DNA from: Nectonema munidae
Lineage: Eukaryota > Nematomorpha > Nectonematoida > Nectonematidae
Assembly (NCBI GenBank): GCA_030549495.1
Contig: JAUIRK010000060.1
Location: forward strand, 1-64,000
DNA: 64,000 nucleotides
Direction of reading: 5' to 3'
Positions 34,501 to 43,350 of the stretch are shown here, piece after piece. Below the pieces are notes generated by a model. The model made no database searches. It was given only the letters and a program-made list of their open reading frames with translations, and was not told where the DNA came from. A program made the position numbers and the translations under genes. Numbering within the stretch: position 1 is the stretch's first letter; each line of letters starts with the position of its first letter.

Positions 34501-37500
34501 ATCAATTCATCAAAAATGCGATTCTTTTTCCTCAATTTTTTAAAAAAAATACTGCATTTCATTACGATAAAATGAACAAAAAAAAACTCATTCCATTTTT
34601 TCATGAACAAAAGTTTTACTTCCTACTTTCACTTATAATGAAAATCCCTTATAACAAGTGGTTTTCATCAGTTTCTTCAAAACTATAACAAATTTTCTTA
34701 AATCTGCAATTATAGCAAAATTTAAATTTAACGAAAATTTTTTTGAAGTAAATCTTTCTTTATAACTAAAAAAACTACTTAAATTAGTTCGATTTTTTTA
34801 AAGTTTTTTTTTTAAAATTAATATGCTCTTCAATTTATTATTTTTCAAATTTATAAAATTATTTGTAAAACATTAAAGAACAATATTTGTATAGCAAATA
34901 ATAAAATATAGAAAGAAGATTCCTAGGTTGAAGAATATTTAATCTCGAGAAGATTTGTGTCCGAAGAGGAAAACATGTATTTCCAAGCATAGATAGATAA
35001 ATTTATGAAAGAGATATCGAAATAGATGAATATGAATACAGAGTGAAGAATAAAATGTAGAAAAGGAAAAGTAAGATATATGAACAAATAGTAGAAGTTA
35101 AGAAGAATTTGGGATGGCTATTTTAGCAGAGATTTTTAAATCTGTTCATATTATTGATTTCAAGAACACAAAAATGGATATTAATACACTTGATTATTTC
35201 ATGATAGATATAGCGGAAATTTGAATTACTATTTTGAAAGGATTTAGCTCCTAGTTTATAACTACGAAAAGAAAAGTTGGGCAAAGGGTTAGTAAATAGT
35301 GATAGTATTGAACACTTTGTTCACAAAAGAAAATTGATGATTCGTTTTTGTATCAATTTGAAATGCAAAAAGTATAAGCAATAGGAAACTTGCTAACAAG
35401 ATGAATTATAATAAGAAAAACTTCAATACATACAGTAGAACACATCGTGCATTATTGTATATCAATATTATAAAAAGTGAATATTGGGTATCGAGCATCA
35501 ATGTTCAGGTGCACCTTTTTTAAAATAAGAAATTAAGATAAATTTAGTACTAAGAGATTCTTTAAATATTCAGCGTAGAATATTTAAAGTTTCAGAAGTT
35601 TCCTATATTCGATTGCTTTTTTACATTTCTTCAAATGATAAATGGCCTGAAAATAATTTTTATTTAATTTTGTTCATGCTATATTAATATATTTTATGTT
35701 TTTTTAAGTATTTGAAATTATTTATTGCACATATGTTGAATATAAAAATTTTATTTGTTTTTTTATTCATGATTTTTTTACCTATTTATCTTTCATATCC
35801 ATAAGATCGTTTAGAGGTCTTTGATCAAAGTTATTAAACATTTTGCGTAGGGCTTTTTTCTATGATCAACATGATAAAAGCTGGGTTTAGCGATTTAAAC
35901 GCTATTTCGACAAAACCAATAGATCAGTTGGATAAAAAAAGGAAGCGATAAAGCGTTAAAATGAAGAAATCAAGAGTTTGCAATTTCCTCAGTTATTATC
36001 ATGTAGGGCAACAAATTAATCCTTCTTAAATAAATCTTCCTCATATCCCAATTTTGGATTTAAAGAGAACATATAATGCATTTTAATCTTGTTTGAGGAT
36101 GTATTACATTCAGAGATAGATGTCTAAATAGGGTGCGCTTCTTAAAAGTAAGCATCTTCAGAAAAGATTACGCCATTAATTGAAGAGGAATGAAGCTAAT
36201 GCTATTCATTATGATGGGCACCTATTCAAATAGTATTTCAAATTTTTGCCTTTCAAATATCTATATGTGCTTTTGAACCTGAAATGTAAATAGAGGAATC
36301 AACATATGGTATAAAGTCATTGTTTTTTGTGCTTTATCAATTTGAGAATCATAAAAAGCTCGTCAATGAAAAATAGATTTAAAAGTCTGTATGAAAAGAT
36401 AAATAAGTTAACGTTTAGAGGTAATGTTGCCCATAAGTTTATCCGTACATCGATAAACGTCTTTCCTATGCAATTGGCCTTTTATCGATGCGCGGATAGT
36501 AGCGTGCATCTAACCGTGCATCGGATAAAAGCCAATTGCATAAAAAAAACGTTGTGCAACAACATTACCCGTTTAAAAAGTGCCATAATATTCCAAAACA
36601 GTTTCGGAATTCAAGCATTATATCCATCGTTGCGGAGTCAACTATAATATTTAAAAACCGAGTACAAACACTGGAAAATTTAAACGTATTTCTTATTTCT
36701 CGCTTCGACTAAAGAAGGACGAAAAATAGTTTTGATATTTAACAAAACAGACTCAGACTCCTAAGCCTATCCCTTTAAAATCTCCCACTCGACCAACACC
36801 TACTCTACAAACCTGTTTATATCACCAACAAAAAATGGAATATGGTGTACAGTGTTTTTAAAATCTGGCTAGTGGTCCATTCCTTAAAAGGAGTTGATAA
36901 CATACACCATAGGCCAGCATTTTTGAAAGGGTGGGTCCCGACCCTTCAGTGGGACGCGTGAACAATAAAATGAGTCGTGACAAAAAAGAAGAGAAATCAA
37001 GGGAGAGGAAAGTGAAGAAAATCTAAAAGTATTACTATTTTATTCATACAAATAAATAAAACAATCTTCAGATCATATAAATTGTCGATGCTGAATAAAT
37101 GATCCTAGTGAGCAGAGTTTGTCTTATTACACCTAAGTATTATGGGTCGCGATGCAAGCTGTGCTTCTTGTTATGGGTCGCAGTAAAAAAAGTTTGAAAA
37201 ACTCTGCCATAGGCTACATACCGAATATAAAAAATAACAATCTAGTGTAGCAAGATTGACTGATATCTTTATGATATGATTGGATATCAAATATTGATAA
37301 AAAAAATAATGACTTAAGTGCTGCTAAAGAAATGTTTATGCTGTTGGAGTTGAGAGATAAGGCGAAGACAATTATAATATAATAATAGTGTATAATTGCA
37401 TATAAATAATAGATGAACAGTAACAGTAAATAAGTTAATTAAAAGGATTAAAATCACACACTTCTCGCAGTCTCTTTGACAAAGAGAAGGAAGAAACATC

Positions 37501-40500
37501 GATAAAATATGAAATGGGAAGATTTGTTTCGCGCGAAAACAAAAAAACAGGCACGGAAAATGTTTTGCAATTTGATGCGCCTAAATGACTTAATCAAATG
37601 TAATTTATTCACGGTCGAAGGAAAAACAGATGATTTGTTTGTTGTTCGTTTGCTTTCGATTTTACGAAAGAAAAACCAGAAGTTAAGGATTTTATTAAAC
37701 ACAAAGCACAAGCTCGCCATTATGTTAATAATTTGAAAAAGAATATGTTTCATACTGATGGTAAATATCGTATTTTATGCGTTGCTTCATTTGAAGTAAA
37801 CAGAACAATTTTAGGCATAAACATGCATTATCATAAGTATATGATTTTTTTGCTTTTTTTTAAATTTATCTTTTCATCCATGTTGTTATTTTCTAGATTT
37901 TATTCAAGCGGATAAATGAGAAGTCTTATAATGCATCCTTTTCAAAGAACATCTTTTGTCCACAACTTAAACATCTCGTTGAAAAGTCAGTAATGATATT
38001 ACGTTGCCAAAATAGATTAACTTTTTTTTCGAGTATAAGTTGATATTGCTTTTCAACAAATTGTCAGCTTTGACTTATCATCAACTTAAACATATCTAAG
38101 AATTTATGCAAGAATCTTAACACTTTATCTAAAATTCCATAGTTCAAGGAACATTTGATTAAAGAAAGATAAAAAAAACTAGCTTTCAAAATCCGGTTTA
38201 TTGGCAATATTTAAAATCTATGACAACTTTTGCACAGTAAACTTTCATCTTAGTCTATATCTTCACGTTGGGATAGCAAACGAAACGAGAAGAGCAAAGC
38301 GAGTAGCACAGGTATGGAAAAGTTGTATGCAGGAATATTTTGTTTCATCCCACTTAACTTGGATACAAATTGGACATTGTCATTTAAAGTAAGCAACCAA
38401 TCTGTGCGTCGAATTATAAAGTAACTCTGGGTGGCACTCTTAATTCTAGACGCAAGCACATTATTCGTTAAAAGTAATTTATGCGTAATCGTCAGCGGTA
38501 GATCAAGTTAGAGAATTTTTAGTAATACTAGTGAAATAAGGAAAGAAAGATAGTCTGTCACTCTTGAGAACTTCTCTTCTGAAGGATATTTTATTGAGAA
38601 ATACTAATTATAGATAAGAAGGAATGCTTATTAAAAATAAAGTGTAGGTATGTTTATTTTTTTTAATTTAAATAAAAAAATTTCAATAATATATCATTTA
38701 AGTTTTACATATTTAAAATATAATGTCGTTTTATCATTAACAAAAAAGTTTAAACGAAATTTTGCGGGTGTGATTTAGCGGGTAGGACGCTGGTGTGCAT
38801 AGAAAACAGGTCCCCCTCGTGTACTCTAATACGCTCTGACGAGCGACTTATTTTGCGAATTTGACCTGTCCTCGTTTGTAGTGGAATTTGACCAAAAAAT
38901 TTTTTTAAGTATAAAATGTTCTCATGATTTATAGTTCTTTTTTGGCAAAAGAAACGAAAATAGGAAGCCAAAATATTATGAAAATGTAATGTATCCATCA
39001 TCAAATGAATCAATGAATCCAAAGGAAGATATTTAAAAGATGCGATACTTACCCAAAAAATTTAGTCTGTAATTTCACATTATATAAGTCACTTTGAATA
39101 TATAATATTACCTTTAAAATTTTTCTTCTTTCAAGAATAGAGGTGTTGATTATTAAATATTTGTTATTCATCTGCTGTGATGAGTACAGTATAAGCACAC
39201 AGTGGTTATTTGAAAAACAGTTTTTTGATTCGCAAAATCCGCAAAAATTCTTCAACGCTTGAAAGACTTGGCAGAATGTTTGCATCAAGAAAGTCTAGTT
39301 ATTACTTTTCAAGAATTTTTCTCAATGAACTCCACTTTTTTAATTTCACTTGTTCTAGTAATTCATTAGTAGAACTACTACTAATAATAATATTAGTTGA
39401 TTAGTTCTAGTAATTAGTATAGTAGAGTCCATTGTTGGAAATAAGAATAAACTCTTAAAAAAAAGTATTCCAAACAGATGAAGGTGCATTTTGACGCTGT
39501 CTTAAAGACTTTGCGCACAATAAAACAGTATTGATGTAACTGATTATTATCTGAAACTTAGCATCCTCTAAAATATAGTATTTTAAAAATGCTTTAATCA
39601 TAATCAACTGATAACACGGACTGAGCAAAACAGTTTCGGTCCTCTCCCTCCTCCTGGCAATAATCTCCCAAGACAAAACCCCCCGATAGAATTGGTCCTT
39701 AAAAACTGAACACCTTCTATGCATTGAAGAGATAGTTCTCTATATTGAAAATATTTAAGGAAAGTAAAAATTAAGAAAATGCAAAAACACCCATTTAAAA
39801 AAAGGTATAATTTGTATAGGCAATATCTTTAAACATATATTTTGTGTAGGCGCTAGGAATGGATTTAATAAAAATTAAACTTCGTGATCGTTTTGCTCAA
39901 CCGATAACATTGTGATTTCGCATAATTTCAGTATTGAGACCGTCAATAAAAAATATGATTCACTTAAACATATACAAGCAAAAAGACAAACGGTTTGCAA
40001 TGTTTAAAATAGAGTTCCTCGACCTTTATGTATAAAATCGCTCAATGATAGATTAAGAAGCGATCATTATGAAGTGGAAAAATTGGGAAACTTTTTCACT
40101 TTTTCAAATTTAAATTTTAATTCTTACGTTCTTAAATTCAATAAACACTTTCTCAAAAGTTTCTTTCACAGATTCTCTAAGGATCAATTACCCATTCTTC
40201 TATTTTGAGTTTAGAAGTCTTTAATTCTGAAGAATATGTAATCTTTCAGCTCAGATTTATGATTTGAAAAATTTCTCTTTCAATGCAATTTCTACCGCAT
40301 TAAATACTCATATGAAAAAGGATTTTTAAAAAATATTGGAATATGTGTTTAAACAACGCGAAATTATTTTCTTAAAAAAATTGCCCAGCCAAATTTCATT
40401 CTCACCAAAAAAATGGGCGATTCGCCCACGATTGAAAAACCCTGGACTTTAAAACATTCACATTACCAAGGGGATTATTTGTTTATTTTTTCATAGCTCT

Positions 40501-41924
40501 CATAGAACCATCCCCAAAATCTTTCTGCTTTACGTAAATACATGCTTCGTGCAACAACTTGGAGGATTTCTCGTACGGGCAATTTCGTCGTGTTAGGATG
40601 TAGAGCGTGGGGTGTTAATGGATACGACATAGGCTGGTAAAGGCCCCACAAAAAAGTAAAATAGATTGATTGGAGCCATTTTTAAAATAGGGCATTCCTA
40701 GAAAAAAAAGTGAAGAAAAATGCAAAGAGAATAAATGCACTCACAAACTTTGTTGGGCTCGTTCTGTTTGCTCTTGTAGTAGTAAAGATTGACGATGAAG
40801 AAGAAGTCGAAAGTCTCATTTTTCTTCCTCTTCTCATCTGAAAGTAAGAAAGGAAAAGTAAAACAGGAGTTAAAAATTGAAAAGATAAATTACATTTCTC
40901 TTTTGTGGTGAGCGCGAATTCCAAGTACTTGAGCGCTTTTTCAAATGACTTTGTTCCAACCTCCATCAAATTGTAGAGATTCGTTTCTTTCCATTTAACT
41001 TTTTCTAGAGAAATTAATTAAAAAAAATGGAGAAAAGGAAGAGAGAAGATAAAAAACCTTTTTTGTTGTTTGTGTGCAGATATCGATAGAGGTCAACAAC
41101 ACTTCCGGTCTGGTGGTTCAGCAGAAACGCGGAAAAACGAACGCTGTATTTGTATGAAAACTCGCAGATGTTGCGGAAAGTAGCGAGCTTCTGCTCGATC
41201 AACTTGAATATCGCAAAAACAGAACACGGAACGAGCCCAAGGAATTCCTTGTCACAAACTTTTATTCTTCCAACGAACAAATCGAGAAAAGCTTCTAAAT
41301 AATGGAAAAATTGAAAAAATGTGCAGGTAGAGAAAAAGACGTAACAAACTCGGATATTTTTGTTGAAGTAGGACAGTTGAATTTTTGCCGTTCAACAAAC
41401 TGATGATGAGATCATTGAGGATTTCAAAAGAAAACTGTGTCTATGAGGAAACATATTTGTGAGAACACGCTAGGGAAATGTTATAAGCGTAAAGAAAAAC
41501 TCACCAAACACTTTGTTTGATTGGTTGATTGAAATAAATAATCGAAGTGAAAAGATGTTTTGTTGGTAGTGTTTTTATTACTGTCTAGCGTGGATAGAGT
41601 GATCCTTTTTTCTTCTTCTGAAATGGAGAAATCTTCCTTCTTACAAAGCATTTCATCATTTAAGCAGACGAAAGTTGAAACCTAAAATGAAAAACATGGA
41701 AATGGTCAAGGAAATTAAAGAAATCGATGGAGTTCAGTTACGCGATTGTTTTTGTGGCCCGAGTTTTTGTAATTCACATAAGAGTTCTTTTCTGCCTTTG
41801 TCATGAATTCGAGAATCTGAAGGTACTGAGAAGAAAAGAGGGAAGAAAATTTGGAGTTTTTATTGGGTGAAGACGAAGCCGACGACATCCTTAATCCAAG
41901 AGATTCGTCGAATTCTAAATCCAT
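27571..41924 (-). CDS. KIF26/VAB-8-like atypical kinesin (kinesin-11), at least eight exons
   Basis: Eight exons (41924..41742, 41681..41505, 41440..41341, 41294..41058, 41004..40894, 40837..40745, 29000..28603, 28549..27571) join with consistent phase into about 759 residues without a stop. Landmarks follow the KIF26 motor domain: RITLSTLDSN with TSFHFDYLFQ (beta strands before the P-loop), LGLVPCSVFAIFKLIEQK (family LGIIPCAISWLFKLI), YSVRFSAF (RFSVRVSA), TNLYNLMEVGTKSFEKAL, FFFIVNLYYYK (LFTLHVYQYR), and VLSGGRSRLNLV (MSGGRSRLHLLDLG). The P-loop is absent (NGKNSTVLLQQKYP), switch I lacks SSRSH, and switch II DLAGSE reads CLQES. KIF26 and C. elegans VAB-8 are known non-motile kinesins acting in cell and axon migration, so loss of ATPase residues fits. 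The tail has predicted coiled coil and an SSGYDSEEE motif. The divergence is strong, but the exons look constrained. Confidence 0.82.
28603..29000 (-). CDS. Kinesin exon 7 (end of motor domain)
   Basis: 398 nt after a ttgttgaatag acceptor. It begins LSGGRSRLNLVCLQESEEKE: the SGGRSRL of KIF26 is intact, but DLAGSE (switch II) reads CLQES. Then INNSNFAEINKKIYSLLQNK and FGTVVSQKYFLNFALKNFYN parallel the conserved 'SLSALGNVILALVNG ... YKESKLTMLLRESLG' helices, and SENLCQKKEFLLENMINPCV parallels 'YAETLSTIQIASRV'. The donor AGC|gtatta precedes a 53-nt intron. Confidence 0.8.
30186..30311. mobile_element. piggyBac-type MITE, divergent family member (118 bp)
   Basis: The element 30190-30307 is flanked by TTAA on both sides. 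Left end CTCGTTAACGACCAGA; right end reversed CCGGTTATCGACCACA. The interior holds two CAGACGA words and one GCAGAAGAT, as in the copies at 2321 and 46691. Confidence 0.7.
30893..30952 (+). repeat. tRNA-like repeat, copy 1
   Basis: The segment contains GTTAGCAGGTAGGAGAGCC then TGGTGTGCAT, resembling the 5' half of a tRNA (A-box region), followed by CTACTCGATACGCC. It shares about 60 bp of patchy similarity with 38770-38837. No convincing B box. Probably a decayed SINE head. Confidence 0.4.
32337..33124. mobile_element. Probable non-autonomous hAT element with 8-bp TSD
   Basis: The segment 32345-33116 (772 bp) lies between ctctatag (32337-32344) and ttctatag (33117-33124). Left end CAGAGTTCTGCAGGAACCCC; right end reversed CAGCCCTGCGGGAAGTG. 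Both subterminal regions contain TATTCCCCGA(A/G)GGG in inverted orientation, which strengthens the pairing. No transposase-like peptide inside. Confidence 0.6.
36412..36577. mobile_element. GC-rich foldback MITE with 8-bp TSD
   Basis: The element 36420-36569 (150 bp) is bounded by cgtttaga (36412-36419) and cgtttaaa (36570-36577). Its ends are GGTAATGTTGC and GCAACAACATTACC. The arms continue as TATGCAATTGGCCTTTTATC and, reversed from the right, TATGCAATTGGCTTTTATCC, then GATGCGCGG/GATGCACGG around an 18-nt loop. The left arm has an extra segment of about 25 bp. Superfamily not assigned. An open frame crosses it by chance. Confidence 0.75.
36907..37214. mobile_element. hAT-type MITE with perfect 8-bp TSD
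   Basis: The element 36915-37206 (292 bp) is flanked by identical CCATAGGC copies (36907-36914 and 37207-37214). Left end CAGCATTTTTGAAAGGGTGG with GTCCCGACCC; right end reversed CAGAGTTTTTCAAACTTTTT with TGCGACCC. These are typical hAT ends. Non-coding. Confidence 0.8.
37445..37915 (+). other. Unassigned protein-like reading frames
   Basis: Two stop-free segments in one frame look more protein-like than chance: LFDKEKEETSIKYEMGRFVS with RENKKTGTENVLQFDAPK, and FTKEKPEVKDFIKHKAQARH with YVNNLKKNMFHTDGKYRI. They are separated by three stops. An overlapping frame at 37509-37736 is open for 75 codons. No family recognised, and no convincing splice sites between the pieces. It may be a decayed gene or element, or chance. 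Confidence 0.25.
38770..38837 (+). repeat. tRNA-like repeat, copy 2
   Basis: TGATTTAGCGGGTAGGACGC then TGGTGTGCAT parallels the copy at 30893, and TACTCTAATACGCTC parallels CTACTCGATACGCC. This is a diverged tRNA-half-like repeat inside the kinesin intron. Confidence 0.4.
40745..40837 (-). CDS. Kinesin exon 6 (degenerate switch I)
   Basis: 93 nt after a ttactttcag acceptor. EKRKKNETFDFFFIVNLYYY replaces the canonical N-x2-SSRSH-x2-F-x-I block: the hydrophobic strand is kept while the nucleotide-sensing Ser/Arg residues are gone. The donor GTTT|gtgagt opens the 11.7 kb intron. Confidence 0.72.
40894..41004 (-). CDS. Kinesin exon 5
   Basis: 111 nt after a tttctctag acceptor. It encodes KVKWKETNLYNLMEVGTKSF then EKALKYLEFALTTKEK, matching the kinesin helix with V-x-S-x-EEALKLL that precedes switch I. 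The donor is AAAT|gtaatt. Confidence 0.75.
41058..41294 (-). CDS. Kinesin exon 4
   Basis: 237 nt. LGLVPCSVFAIFKLIEQK (from residue 172) and YKYSVRFSAFLLN are the clearest KIF26-family signatures in the gene (family LGIIPCAISWLFKLI...FSVRVSAVEV). GSVVDLYRYL follows at the position of family 'LRDLL'. The donor AAAAAAG|gttttt is weak, but the phase with the next exon (G + AA = Glu) is correct. Confidence 0.8.
41341..41440 (-). CDS. Kinesin exon 3 (degenerate P-loop region)
   Basis: 100 nt encode TQFSFEILNDLIISLLNGKN and STVLLQQKYPSLL. This aligns with the helix and strand leading to the nucleotide-binding loop, but GxxxxGK(S/T) is replaced by LLQQKYPSL (residues 144-152). The donor is C|gtcttt, a weak site; phase with exon 4 (C + AA = Gln) supports it. 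The intron that follows is 46 nt. Confidence 0.72.
41505..41681 (-). CDS. Kinesin exon 2 (motor N-terminus)
   Basis: 59 codons in phase 0-0, acceptor tttcattttag, donor TTG|gtgagt. It starts VSTFVCLNDEML, the place of the first motor beta strand (family VKVFLRICP), and holds EEKRITLSTLDSNKNTTNK then TSFHFDYLFQ, equivalent to the F-x-FD-x-VF strand found in all kinesins. Confidence 0.78.
41742..41924 (-). CDS. Kinesin exon 1 (start codon)
   Basis: ATG at 41924-41922 opens 61 codons: MDLEFDESLG, a Ser-rich patch (SSASSSP), then SSQYLQILEFMTKAEKNS. An in-frame TGA lies four codons upstream, supporting this start. The donor CGC|gtaact begins at 41741, and the 60-nt intron 1 follows. Another ATG at 41937 is in a different frame. 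A non-coding leader exon further right cannot be excluded. Confidence 0.72.
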
Positions 41925-42216
41925 TAAAAGTATTCATGGATCAAGTGTTATTTATATCAATTGACAGTAACCTAATTATAAGTTATGTCGACCTTAACCA
42001 CATAATGTAATAACTTCAAGTGCAAATGAATTTTAAGATGTGAGTTGAGGTATCTGTGTTTTACTGCCATCTATAGCTTTAATGCTCTAATGTGAAAATT
42101 TGATTAGTTTTACTAATAATATTGAAAATGTCATGCCAATAAAACAAAGACAACTATAATAAATTACTTTTATCAAGGATATTTATTTACAAAATTCTGG
42201 TTATTCTGCTGCTGAA
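41925..42216. other. Sequence just upstream of the kinesin start
   Basis: 292 bp of AT-rich DNA between the kinesin ATG and the GAT array; any core promoter or 5' leader would be here. I could not identify a TATA box, initiator or leader splice site with confidence. Confidence 0.3.
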
Positions 42217-43088
<872 letters not shown>

Positions 43089-43215
43089 TTTATATTTTTA
43101 CTATTTATACGATGAATTTTTTTTTATTATTTGCAGAAAATCGGAAATTAAATCTTTTCAATTTTTAATAATTGCGCAAATAAATTAAAATTAAATAAAT
43201 TAGAGGGAAAACAAT

Positions 43216-43350
43216 GCAAAACAAAAAGATAAAATAGAACTGCAAAAAGACAAAATAAAATTGCAAAAGGACAAAATAAAATTGCAAAAGGACAAAATAG
43301 AATTGCAAAAGGATAAACATAGGACTGCAAAATGGGAAAATAGAACTAAA
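43216..43350 (+). repeat. Minisatellite, about 21-bp unit
   Basis: Six imperfect tandem units of GCAAAAGGACAAAATAGAATT-like sequence. It lies 130 bp beyond the GAT array and gives repetitive frames on both strands (e.g. QKDKIKL), which are not genes. Confidence 0.85.

Larger units (their letters stand above)
29001..40744 (-). other. 11.7 kb intron of the kinesin gene
   Basis: The intron joins T at 40745 to TA at 29000 (Leu), in phase. It carries a piggyBac MITE (30190), two tRNA-like repeats (30893 and 38770), a probable hAT element (32345), a foldback MITE (36420) and a hAT MITE (36915). A G+C-richer patch lies at 33800-34300. Plus-strand frames near 37445-37915 are described separately. 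The remaining sequence is AT-rich with nothing recognised. Confidence 0.7.

Noticed and set aside
40018-40443. Possible hAT element from TAGAGTTCCTCGACC to GAAAAACCCTG
   Set aside because: Ends look hAT-like but the flanking 8 bp do not match convincingly in any register.
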